A stretch of 13,262 bases of DNA from Chlorobium sp. (GTDB lineage: Bacteria > Bacteroidota > Chlorobiia > Chlorobiales > Chlorobiaceae): assembly GCA_028277485.1 (NCBI GenBank), contig JANQGE010000054.1:1-13262 (forward strand), given 5' to 3'. The notes beneath the pieces are model-generated. The model saw only the letters and a list, made by a program, of their open reading frames with translations. It had not been told where the DNA came from and searched no databases. This document shows, piece after piece, positions 5,037 through 12,772 of the stretch (within the stretch, counting starts at the first letter, position 1; every line of letters begins with the position of its first letter). The translations under genes and the position numbers were made by a program.

Positions 5037-7697
5037 TTATTCGAGAGTGCTGTTCAGGTTCCAGTTGTATGGCAAATACTCTACCCCCAGTTTTTCCGGT
5101 TCTGTGGTGAGAAAACTCCCCGTTTCCTCATCGGTATACCGGGCCAGATAGCTGATTATTTCTGTTTTGCTGCTGCCGAAGTCGCGTTCATACCATTTGA
5201 ATATCTCGGACAGACGGACGGTGTTTTTTTCCCTGTCGACTTCAAAGCCTTTTCGGTTGATGAAGCTTTTGGTGGCGATATCGAGCTGCTTGTCAATATG
5301 CAGGGGATCATAGAACTCGATAGGGGGACAGGAGCTTGAGGCGCAAACCAGGGCGAAATGAATTCTTGGGTCGAATGTCTCAACCATGAATTGAAGTCTT
5401 GCGTCGAACGGCGAGAAAGGACGAAGCCGAAATGCGGGATGCGGACGATTTTTTCGGAGAATGCCGTGTTCGATATCGTCAGGAGTAAAGAACATGCCGC
5501 CCACGGTGTAGCCTATCCTGCCGAAGAAATTGATTATTTCAAGCACCGAGGTGTGGATATCGAATTCGATGACACCATGAATAATGAGGATGTTGTAAAT
5601 ATTTATCCAGAAAGCCTTCTTTTCGTTATCATCGTTCAATGATTCCGGACTGAACGAACGAAGGCTTGCGGCAAGTTTCTGGTACTCGCGGAAACGTTCT
5701 GATTGTTTCATCGCCCGGTAGTTGACCTTGCCCATGCTGACATTAAAGAATGCGCCCTGCAGCCTCCCAAGAAGCTGCTTAAGGCGGGCTCCTATTTCCT
5801 TGTCCGTGGCTGTTATCGTTTCGGGACTGTCGTTCAGTGTTACCTGCAGGGGAATGAGCTTGCGCAACCTGTTGATGAGTGTTGTTTGAGCATCCTTTTC
5901 AGGTGAGAGGCCACGGGTGCTGAGAATCGTTGTTACAGCATTGATATAGCCGATGTGGCTGAATGCCTGAGGGAAATTTCCAAGCATTTCATTGGTACTG
6001 CCGTTGAACTCTTCGGAGAAAAGCCCGAGGTGGTTTGCCGAACGTAGAGTGTCCTTCATGAGTGCTTCGGCTTCCTCTGTCCTGCCTGAAAGCGCCAGGC
6101 ATTCGATAAGCCAGAAATTGCAGAGCACGAATTCTCCCTCTTCTCCTTCGAGTCCGTCATCGGTTTTGTAACGGCACACAAAACCATTGCGCATCAGTTC
6201 CGCCATGCACGCGTTGATAGTGCCCTGTATCCGAGCGTCTTCGAAGGGGAGGAAGTTAACAAGCGGAAGAAGAAGAAGGCTGGCGTCGAGCTCCCGCGAG
6301 CCGTAACGCTGCACAAAGCTGTTCATGTTTTTGTCGAAGCCTTTCTCGAGGATGTTGTTTTTTATGGCCTCCCGTTCTTCAATCCATGTTGTTACCGGTG
6401 CATCAAACCCGTATCGTTTCGCTATAATAACGCCTCTGTCGAGCGCAACCCAGCACATGACCTTGGAGTAGACGAAATGGCATGGCCCGTTTCGGACTTC
6501 CCAGATGCCGTCGTCGGGTTTTTTCCAGTTGTTAAGGGCCATGTTGCAGATGTCGAGGAAGAAAGGCCATAGTTCCTCGTCGATTTTTCCCGCGTAGTCG
6601 GACAGTCGGAGTGCCGCATCCATAACTTCCCCGTAAGTGTCCCACTGGTTTTGTATATGTGCAAGGTTGCCGATGCGGACAGGTTTTGAGTTTTTATAAC
6701 CTTTCAGATGAGCGAGTTCTTTTTCCTGCAGCATCTCTTCTCCGCGGATCGAATACATGATCCTGATATTTTTACTCTCGTGTCTGCGATATGTTGCATG
6801 CAGCCAGCGGATGAAACTGTCGGCTTCCGTGATATGACCGAGTGAGAAAAGCGCCTTGAGGGTAAACGATGCGTCGCGAAGCCAGGTGAACCTGAAATCC
6901 CAATTGCGTTCTTCGCCTATTGCTTCGGGAAGCGAAGTCGTTGGGGCGGCCACTATTGCCCCTGTCGGATGAAATGTGAGCAGTTTGAGGGCAAGCAGAG
7001 AGCGGTTGATCGTTTCGGTATACCCGCCCAGATAGGCGCAATGTTCGCCCAGGCAGTTGTGCAGCCAGTTTTTCCAGAAGTCAATGTTTTCCTGCAGACC
7101 GCAGGAAACAGCCCCGTTGTCGATATAATCACCGTATATCAGGTTGAAGCAGGCGTTTTCTTCTGCCGAAAGGGAGAACTCGATGACCACCCGGCCGTTG
7201 TCGCATTCCCGAGTGGTATAATCCTGAAGTGAATGAAGAAGCGTGAGAGGATGTTCATGGCTGAATGCCGTGATCTTATGGCCCTGGCAGGTAACTGACG
7301 GTATGGTGCTTGCGTAATTCGGCCTCGGTATGAAAGTAAGCCTGAACTCCAGAGTGCCTGACTGCACGTTCAGACAACGGTGTATCCGGTGTTCTTTTGG
7401 CGCGACCAGATGTTCCGTTTCCACGGGCATGAAATCAAACAGGACGGCTTCCCCTTTATCTGTTTTGAAGGTGCACGCCAGTATGTTGGTATCGTGAACA
7501 TATTTCTGGGTGGACGTAAAAGCACCTTTAGGCTGGATGCTGTAGGAGCCTCCTTTCTCATCGTCAAGCAGCGAAGCGAAAATTGTGGGTGAGTCGAGAA
7601 ACGGCAATGAGCAGTAATCTATCGAACCGTCTCTTGAAACCAGCGCAGCGGAGTGCATATCGCCGATAAGCCCGTAATCACCAATGTTTCTGTACAT
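5037..7697 (-). CDS. GH15 glucoamylase/trehalase-like hydrolase fused to a DUF547 domain
   Basis: An 886-aa two-part protein with no signal peptide, so probably cytoplasmic. Residues 1 to about 597 form a complete GH15 enzyme of the bacterial trehalase/glucan-hydrolase type. It opens with IGDYGLIGDMHSAALVSRDG, has the substrate-site block RNWDFRFTWLRDASF at 264-278, and carries the candidate general acid in GLEGEEGEF (515-523). The candidate general base is in LFSEE (559-563), followed by GNFPQAFSH (573-581). GH15 enzymes invert alpha-glucosidic bonds; whether this acts on trehalose or on glucan ends cannot be told. Residues from about 655 to 880 match DUF547: WINIYN (697-702), HGILR (744-748), DPRIHFALVCASSSCPP (776-792), a WYERDF block and the terminal YLPYNWNLN. 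The DUF547 function is unknown. The ATG at 7697 fits the conserved GH15 N-terminus but lacks a good ribosome-binding site. It lies 39 bases after the lipoprotein gene with no terminator between. Confidence 0.9.
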   Translation of the reverse strand: MYRNIGDYGLIGDMHSAALVSRDGSIDYCSLPFLDSPTIFASLLDDEKGGSYSIQPKGAFTSTQKYVHDTNILACTFKTDKGEAVLFDFMPVETEHLVAPKEHRIHRCLNVQSGTLEFRLTFIPRPNYASTIPSVTCQGHKITAFSHEHPLTLLHSLQDYTTRECDNGRVVIEFSLSAEENACFNLIYGDYIDNGAVSCGLQENIDFWKNWLHNCLGEHCAYLGGYTETINRSLLALKLLTFHPTGAIVAAPTTSLPEAIGEERNWDFRFTWLRDASFTLKALFSLGHITEADSFIRWLHATYRRHESKNIRIMYSIRGEEMLQEKELAHLKGYKNSKPVRIGNLAHIQNQWDTYGEVMDAALRLSDYAGKIDEELWPFFLDICNMALNNWKKPDDGIWEVRNGPCHFVYSKVMCWVALDRGVIIAKRYGFDAPVTTWIEEREAIKNNILEKGFDKNMNSFVQRYGSRELDASLLLLPLVNFLPFEDARIQGTINACMAELMRNGFVCRYKTDDGLEGEEGEFVLCNFWLIECLALSGRTEEAEALMKDTLRSANHLGLFSEEFNGSTNEMLGNFPQAFSHIGYINAVTTILSTRGLSPEKDAQTTLINRLRKLIPLQVTLNDSPETITATDKEIGARLKQLLGRLQGAFFNVSMGKVNYRAMKQSERFREYQKLAASLRSFSPESLNDDNEKKAFWINIYNILIIHGVIEFDIHTSVLEIINFFGRIGYTVGGMFFTPDDIEHGILRKNRPHPAFRLRPFSPFDARLQFMVETFDPRIHFALVCASSSCPPIEFYDPLHIDKQLDIATKSFINRKGFEVDREKNTVRLSEIFKWYERDFGSSKTEIISYLARYTDEETGSFLTTEPEKLGVEYLPYNWNLNSTLE

Positions 7698-7736
7698 CAG
7701 CCTGGAGGAGGAATAGTTGTTGTAAACCGCAGAAAT

Positions 7737-8426
7737 TTACATCTTCAGCTCACCGGTTTCGGCCTGTTCTTTAAGGGCATCGTTTGCATAGATAAGAACC
7801 TCCACACGGCGGTTGAGACGGCGGCCTGAGGCGGTTTCGTTTGATGCAACGGGGCGCGTTTCCCCATAACCGACGGTTGAAACGCGGTGGCTGCTGACAT
7901 TGTATGCGCGCAGGAGTGATGCAACGGCTTCAGCGCGCTGTTCGGAAAGGCGCTGATTGTATGCCTCACTGCCCTGAGAGTCGGTATGGCCCTCGATAAC
8001 GATATTGGTGTCGTAATATTTGTTGAGAATATTGGCCAGCTTCTGAATGTTGTACCTGCTGGTGGAAGTGAGCGTTGAGGAGTCGGTTGTAAATAACAGG
8101 CCTGTGTCGAAAACAACCCTGATTCCTTCGCCGACACGTTCAACCGTGGCACCTTCTACCTGACTGTCGATCTCTTCAGCCTGGGCGTCCATATAGTCAC
8201 CGATAATGGCTCCAGCGGCCCCACCGATTACCGCTCCAATAATAGCTCCTTTACCCCAGCTGCCTGTCTGACTGCCGATAATGCCACCGAGAACCGCGCC
8301 TGACGCTGCTCCGATACCCGCGCCTCTTCCTGCGCCTGTTGTGGTGGTACAACCCGAGATAACGGTTGCCGTGGCAAGAATCAGAACAAGAGCGAGGGGT
8401 TTTGTCAATTGTGATACATGTCTCAT
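7737..8426 (-). CDS. Glycine-zipper OmpA-family lipoprotein
   Basis: Predicted outer-membrane lipoprotein that anchors the envelope to peptidoglycan. I prefer the ATG at 8426 (229 aa). It gives a standard lipoprotein signal with a Lys-containing start, a hydrophobic run (LALVLILATA) and the lipobox ISGC with the lipidated Cys at 26. The TTG at 8480 would add 18 residues and spoil this. Threonine follows the Cys, so there is no inner-membrane retention Asp. A glycine-zipper segment (about residues 31-78, GAGIGAASGAVLGGIIGS and its repeat) follows, as in E. coli YiaD-like proteins. An OmpA C-terminal domain (about 95-214) includes EGHTDSQGS and NQRLSEQRA, whose Asp149 and Arg164 are the expected diaminopimelate contacts. 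It is upstream of the GH15 gene with a 39-base gap. Confidence 0.92.
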   Translation of the reverse strand: MRHVSQLTKPLALVLILATATVISGCTTTTGAGRGAGIGAASGAVLGGIIGSQTGSWGKGAIIGAVIGGAAGAIIGDYMDAQAEEIDSQVEGATVERVGEGIRVVFDTGLLFTTDSSTLTSTSRYNIQKLANILNKYYDTNIVIEGHTDSQGSEAYNQRLSEQRAEAVASLLRAYNVSSHRVSTVGYGETRPVASNETASGRRLNRRVEVLIYANDALKEQAETGELKM

Positions 8427-8516
8427 CGCATTTCGGAATTTAGTGTTGGGAAAACATGGGTGAAAGCCTTGATGGGCCAATACCTGTCATACGGAGATCT
8501 TTTACAAAACTATAGG

Positions 8517-8522
8517 AGTATA
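8517..8522 (-). promoter_or_regulatory. Possible -10 box for the OmpA lipoprotein gene
   Basis: TATACT on the minus strand lies in an AT-rich divergent gap, about 90 bases before the preferred ATG. No good -35 is seen at 17 bases (TTCGGG). Short inverted pieces (ACTAT at 8509-8513, ATAGT at 8525-8529) surround it. For the plus-strand gene in the other direction, TTTACA at 8501-8506 has no -10 at the right spacing. Confidence 0.25.
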
Positions 8523-8549
8523 AAATAGTCTAAAAAATTCCCGAACAGC

Positions 8550-9662
8550 ATGAGCATCACTATTAATTTGCTGCATGCTCCGATTCCCCCGTTGACCGGA
8601 CAGGTTGGACAGGCAGCGCGAAGGAATTATCCATGGTTCGCCGGCGTTGGTTTTTTCGAGTCTTTTCGATGGGCGATTTTTCAACATAACATTACAGGGC
8701 AGATGCTTCGATCAAAGGATGAATGGAAAGCTGAAGCTGAATCCATGCTTCCTCCGCGCGAAAAAATAATACAAAGAAACCGGGCTATTACGGCACATTA
8801 TGCCCGTTTGTACCTTGATCATCATGAAATATTCAAGTGGGCGGGAATGGCTGCATTTGCTTCGAGCCAGGTAGGAATAGCGCTTGCCTTTGTGGAACTG
8901 TTACAGTCTCCGGGAAAAATGATCCAGAAAAGGGAGGTTCCCGGGCAGCAGGACTTTGGCAGTTATCTCGGTCATTTGGCCGGGGAGGTGGTGCGTTCAC
9001 TGTTTTCGCTGCCGGTTTCCATTTATGATGCGGCAGTACGTCAGGCTCTTCTCAATGACCTTGAAGAGGTACGCAACGGCAACAACAATATCTACAATGA
9101 TATTGCCTGGGCACATGAAGCCTATCTCGAAGGTGGTCTCGAGGAGCTTGCCGTCAATACCGACGAGAGAGAAAAAGAGTTCATGCTTGAAGGGTTTCGC
9201 ATGATTGACGAGGGAAAACAGCTTCTTGACAGTGACCCTGTTCGGGCAAGAGCTCTTATCCGTGAGGGAAATGTCAATCTGCTGCGCCATGAACAGGTCA
9301 ACACGCTTCCTCCCGTGTTCGAGGCTATCAGTCCCTTGGGTCGGATTGTCGTGTCATTCGGCAGCGAGCTGAATTTTGCCGGGGCTGCTCCTGCCGGACT
9401 TCCTGACAGGGCGTCTTTTGCGGAACATGCCGGCTATGTCGAGGTTCTTTCCGGCATGCGTAGCGTGACTAATTCTGAACATCGCTGGCAGTGGATAGAG
9501 GCGCAGGTGCTGCCGGTCTGGAACGCCATCGACCGGAGCTCACAGGATTCCCATCATCTTGCAGCGTGCCTGGGGGAGATGGCTGACGGGAAAACCTCTA
9601 TGCTGCAGCCGATCGCCCGGTTCGCCTCCACCATGTCTTTTCTTCCGGGCATCGGCCGATGA
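8550..9662 (+). CDS. Unassigned protein of 370 aa
   Basis: I do not recognise this protein. It has no signal peptide or obvious transmembrane helix, although residues 96-118 (KWAGMAAFASSQVGIALAFVELL) are quite hydrophobic. The composition is rich in Glu, Arg and Ala and suggests a mostly helical soluble protein. Blocks that look conserved are IIQRNRAITAHYARLYL (73-89), FKWAGMAAFASSQVG (95-109), NNNIYNDIAWAHEAYLEGG (178-196), LLRHEQVNTLPPVF (244-257) and HRWQWIE (311-317). Codon use matches the neighbours and no frameshift is seen, so it reads as a real gene. The ATG at 8550 has no ribosome-binding site, so the start is uncertain; the next in-frame Met is codon 52. It is divergent from the lipoprotein and ends 4 bases before the stop of the convergent PsiE gene. 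Confidence 0.8.
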   Translation: MSITINLLHAPIPPLTGQVGQAARRNYPWFAGVGFFESFRWAIFQHNITGQMLRSKDEWKAEAESMLPPREKIIQRNRAITAHYARLYLDHHEIFKWAGMAAFASSQVGIALAFVELLQSPGKMIQKREVPGQQDFGSYLGHLAGEVVRSLFSLPVSIYDAAVRQALLNDLEEVRNGNNNIYNDIAWAHEAYLEGGLEELAVNTDEREKEFMLEGFRMIDEGKQLLDSDPVRARALIREGNVNLLRHEQVNTLPPVFEAISPLGRIVVSFGSELNFAGAAPAGLPDRASFAEHAGYVEVLSGMRSVTNSEHRWQWIEAQVLPVWNAIDRSSQDSHHLAACLGEMADGKTSMLQPIARFASTMSFLPGIGR

Positions 9663-9666
9663 GCGT

Positions 9667-10137
9667 TCAGGGCTTTTCGCGGGCTATCAGCCAGTAAGAG
9701 ATGCCAAGCCCCAGCACTACAGCAGCTATACCCAGCAGGTAATCGGCCGTGAGCTTGTCAAGATCAAGAACAATGACTTTCCGGGAAATGGCCATCAGGG
9801 CCGTTGCGACCACCAGTTTCACCGGAACAATGTTGGTGCCGAGGTAAAGACGGATATTGATGAAAATTTCGATGGCAATGAGAACGGCCAGAAATGCCCC
9901 GAATGTTTCAAGGAGATCATTGATGTCGAGCAGAAGAAACGGCGGCTGGCCGAGGCGTGTGTAGAGGACATGCACGACATCACCGATTCCCCAGATGATA
10001 ACCATCACCATCAGGACAGCCAAGATCTTGACGACAAACCGGATGATCCTGTGCAGAAACGCTATCAGCAGATCTTCATGTTCCGCCGGAAGCTCTTCGT
10101 GATATTTGATGGGGTGGAGTTTTTTGTCCTTTTCCAT
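9667..10137 (-). CDS. PsiE-family (phosphate-starvation-inducible) membrane protein
   Basis: A 156-aa inner-membrane protein of the PsiE family. After a charged cytoplasmic N-terminus (1-28) there are four predicted membrane helices at about 31-57, 76-97, 103-120 and 131-152. Family-like features are the LLETFGAFLAVLIAIEIFINIRLYL stretch (75-99), with an acidic residue inside the helix, and the following NIVPVKLVVATALMAISRKVIVLD (102-125). In E. coli psiE is induced by phosphate starvation, but its molecular role is unknown. It lies 73 bases downstream of the second MacB-type permease on the same strand and may belong to that transcript. No phosphate-box repeat is visible upstream. The start ATG has no clear ribosome-binding site. 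Confidence 0.85.
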   Translation of the reverse strand: MEKDKKLHPIKYHEELPAEHEDLLIAFLHRIIRFVVKILAVLMVMVIIWGIGDVVHVLYTRLGQPPFLLLDINDLLETFGAFLAVLIAIEIFINIRLYLGTNIVPVKLVVATALMAISRKVIVLDLDKLTADYLLGIAAVVLGLGISYWLIAREKP

Positions 10138-10210
10138 GGTACTGTTTGTAAAGGTAGCCGGGATGTGTCGTCGACCTTGCTGCCGTTAACCTGTTTACAT
10201 GTTTTCTGTA

Positions 10211-11437
10211 CTACCGCAGGGCTTCAACCGGATCAAGGTTTGCGGCCTTGTATGCTGGAAATATACCGAAAGAAATGCCGATAGCTGAACAAACTGCGAT
10301 GGAGATGATGATCCAAAGCCACGGCAGAAGAGGCGGAAGGTTGAATGCCAGGGCAACAAGGTTACCTGCTGCCGTGCCGAGCATGATGCCGATCAGGCCG
10401 CCTGTGAGGGATAGGAAGAGGGCTTCGAGAAGAAACTGGCGCAGGATAGACCTCTTGGGGGCACCTATGGATCTTCGGATGCCGATCTCTTTTGTGCGTT
10501 CAGTGACACTTACCAGCATAATGTTCATAATGCCCACCCCGGCGGTGACAAGGGCCATAAAACTGATGACGAAAGCGCCGATGCTGATGGTTCGCTCGAA
10601 TTCCCGGAATGACTCGACCAGGGCTTCGTTTGTGCGAAGTTCAAAATTGTTGGAATCCTTTATGGTCAGTCCTCTTGCAACCCGCATGGTGCCGATTGCC
10701 TGATCGATGGTTGCTTGGTACTCTTTTTGAGAGGCGGCTTGGACGGTGATGCTGATGCTTTTTTTTAGGTCGATATGGGCCAGATACCGGCTTATCGGGA
10801 TAACGATGAGGTTGTCCTGGCTTTGGCCGAATGCAGCTCCTTTATTGGTAAATACTCCGATGATACGGTAAAGCTTTCCATTGACTTTGACCGGTTTATC
10901 TGCAGGATCCTCTCCGCCAGGAAAAAGCGTGTTCAGGACATCCCTTCCGATAACCGCAACGTTCCTTGAAAAACGTATGTCGTTTTTCACAAGGTTTCTG
11001 CCGTTTTCTATATCGAAGCCGTTTGCAGAGGCGAAGTTTTCGTCCGCGCCGAACAGGGTGATATCCGGATTCGTCGAACGGTTTTCATACACCGCCTGGT
11101 TGCCGGGTCTGGATACTTTCAGGCCGATGTTGCCGGGTTTTGTACCCATCAGTTTTTTAAATGTCAGTCCTTCCTCGTATGTGATGTCAGGGCGGTTGAT
11201 AAAGCGGCTTCTTCCTTGACCGCCAAAAAGCGTTGCCGGATATTTCTGGATCTCGAACGTATTGGAGCCCAGGCTCGAAAGACCGCTTGCCACCGATTGG
11301 TCAACTGCCTGCAATGCTGTCATGACGGCGATAATCGAAAACACGCCGATGGCTACCCCCAATGTGGTCAGCCAGGAACGAAGCCTGTTTGCGCGTAGCG
11401 AGTAGGCCGCCTGTATGATAGTTTCACGCAGTTTCAT
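10211..11437 (-). CDS. MacB-type ABC permease (second of two, FtsX/MacB_PCD)
   Basis: A 408-aa inner-membrane permease of the type VII (MacB/LolCE/FtsX) class, which transmits force across the envelope rather than forming a channel. It has a first helix at about 21-45 preceded by the typical RANRLRSWLTTLGVAIG, and a large periplasmic MacB_PCD domain at about 46-280. Three C-terminal helices follow (about 284-308, 334-362 and 371-395). The coupling segment VGIMNIMLVSVTERTKEIGIRR (301-322) and the terminal AANLDPVEALR are family hallmarks. It has no fused ATPase domain, unlike E. coli MacB. It lies 63 bases after a paralogous permease, and the ATPase is encoded just upstream of that. The ATG lacks a strong ribosome-binding site. 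The substrate is unknown. Confidence 0.93.
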   Translation of the reverse strand: MKLRETIIQAAYSLRANRLRSWLTTLGVAIGVFSIIAVMTALQAVDQSVASGLSSLGSNTFEIQKYPATLFGGQGRSRFINRPDITYEEGLTFKKLMGTKPGNIGLKVSRPGNQAVYENRSTNPDITLFGADENFASANGFDIENGRNLVKNDIRFSRNVAVIGRDVLNTLFPGGEDPADKPVKVNGKLYRIIGVFTNKGAAFGQSQDNLIVIPISRYLAHIDLKKSISITVQAASQKEYQATIDQAIGTMRVARGLTIKDSNNFELRTNEALVESFREFERTISIGAFVISFMALVTAGVGIMNIMLVSVTERTKEIGIRRSIGAPKRSILRQFLLEALFLSLTGGLIGIMLGTAAGNLVALAFNLPPLLPWLWIIISIAVCSAIGISFGIFPAYKAANLDPVEALR

Positions 11438-11500
11438 GAAGTTAAGTCAAAGGTAAAACGGCAAAAATCAAAACAGGGAAGCCCCCGTACACCATGTAAC

Positions 11501-12754
11501 TTATTCATACCTCAGTGAATCGGCAGGATCAAGCTTAGAGGCGGATATTGCCGGGGCCAGCCCCGAAATAATCCCTGTCAGAACCGAGACAACAAGGCTG
11601 ATCATTACGAGCGGAAAAGAAAACTGTATGGGAAAATCCGGCAGCATTTCTCCTATTCCCGCGGTAATGGAAAGAGCGGTGACGAGCCCGATGGCTCCGC
11701 CCAAAAGGCAGATGGTGACCGATTCGATAAGAAATTGCATCAGTATCGTTCTTCTTCTGGCGCCAAGAGCTTTTCTCAGACCGATTTCTTTTGTCCGTTC
11801 TTTAACGCTGACGAAGGTGATGTTCATGATGCCGATTGCACCCACAAAAAGGGACATGCCGGTGATAAATATGCCTGCGATGGCAATGCCGTTTTTAATG
11901 GGGGCCAGCTGGCTCTTGAATGCCTGTTGTTCATTGATGGAAAAGTCATCTTTTTTTTCCGGCGGGAGCCTCCTGAGCCGTCTCATAATACCCCTGATTT
12001 CCTCGTTGGCGTCTGTGACTGCTACATTCTCTTTTATTTTTATTCGAATAGTAACGTACATCTTGCTGCCGTACACTTTTTTAAATGCGTTCAGGGGAAT
12101 GATGATCTGGTTATCGAAGCTGAAAAGGCCGAGAAATTTTCCCTGTTTCCTGAAAACCCCGATAATGCGAAATTTCCCGTTTTTAAGCTTGATTTCCCTG
12201 CCGAGCGCGGGTTCATCCGGAAAAAGACCGGTAGCGATATCGCTACCGATCAAACACACCATCGACCCGCTGTCGGATTCATGAGGAAGGAAAAACCTGC
12301 CTTCGGACAGGTCACCCGAAGCGGTCTGCAGGTAGTCGGCATTTGTACCCATAACGAAAACCTGCAGCAGATTCCTTTCTTTATAGCTTACCGAGGCCCG
12401 GTGAGAAGACATCTGGGGGACGGCGATGTCAAGCCCTGAACCGGGATTATCTGCGATGATGCGGTTGATCTGTCCGGCATATTCGGTTTTCAGGTCGGGC
12501 CGGTTTCTGTAGCGCCACCACTGATTCATGCTTCCCCACGGGCTCTTCTGGACGTAGACGACGTCATAACCGATCATGGCAAGACTTTTCTCGAAACCGG
12601 CATCGATACCGTTGATGGCAGTGCCCATCATGGTGATTGAGACGATGCCGATAATGACGCCGAGCGTTGTAAGAAACGATCTGGTTTTGTTCCCCCGGAT
12701 CTGATCGACAGCCATCAGCAGGCTTTCGTATGTTTCCTGACGAAACTGTTTCAT
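11501..12754 (-). CDS. MacB-type ABC permease (first of two, FtsX/MacB_PCD)
   Basis: A 417-aa paralogue of the following permease, with the same layout: a first helix at about 26-48 (after GNKTRSFLTTLG), a periplasmic MacB_PCD domain at about 49-287, and three C-terminal helices (about 288-314, 340-366 and 379-403). The ATPase-coupling stretch IGIMNITFVSVKERTKEIGLRKALGA (307-332) and the terminal SKLDPADSLRYE are clear. The pair probably forms a heterodimer driven by the adjacent ATPase, much as LolC and LolE share LolD, though the periplasmic domains resemble MacB. It starts 18 bases after the ATPase stop, and AAGGAA overlapping that stop is a distant ribosome-binding site. Macrolide, peptide, lipid or lipoprotein cargo cannot be told apart from sequence. 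Confidence 0.93.
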   Translation of the reverse strand: MKQFRQETYESLLMAVDQIRGNKTRSFLTTLGVIIGIVSITMMGTAINGIDAGFEKSLAMIGYDVVYVQKSPWGSMNQWWRYRNRPDLKTEYAGQINRIIADNPGSGLDIAVPQMSSHRASVSYKERNLLQVFVMGTNADYLQTASGDLSEGRFFLPHESDSGSMVCLIGSDIATGLFPDEPALGREIKLKNGKFRIIGVFRKQGKFLGLFSFDNQIIIPLNAFKKVYGSKMYVTIRIKIKENVAVTDANEEIRGIMRRLRRLPPEKKDDFSINEQQAFKSQLAPIKNGIAIAGIFITGMSLFVGAIGIMNITFVSVKERTKEIGLRKALGARRRTILMQFLIESVTICLLGGAIGLVTALSITAGIGEMLPDFPIQFSFPLVMISLVVSVLTGIISGLAPAISASKLDPADSLRYE

Positions 12755-12772
12755 TGATTGATGCTGCGTTCC

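Noticed and set aside
8427..8480. TTG at 8480 as the lipoprotein start
   Set aside because: It would place 18 extra residues (with HPCF and NTKF) before a standard lipoprotein signal. The ATG at 8426 gives normal signal length and lipobox position.
9559..10284. Plus-strand open frame of 241 codons overlapping three genes
   Set aside because: It overlaps the end of the 370-aa gene and all of the PsiE gene on the other strand. The protein is low in hydrophobic order and His/Asp-rich, as expected of an antisense shadow.
11438..11500. Possible terminator between the two MacB-type permeases
   Set aside because: On the minus strand GGG-GCTT-CCC followed by a T-rich run is only a 3-4 bp stem, too weak to call. 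The genes are more likely cotranscribed.
11735..12439. Long plus-strand open frame (234 codons) opposite the first MacB-type permease
   Set aside because: It lies entirely antisense to a clear permease gene. Its translation has no recognisable domain and is rich in residues expected from reading a gene backwards.
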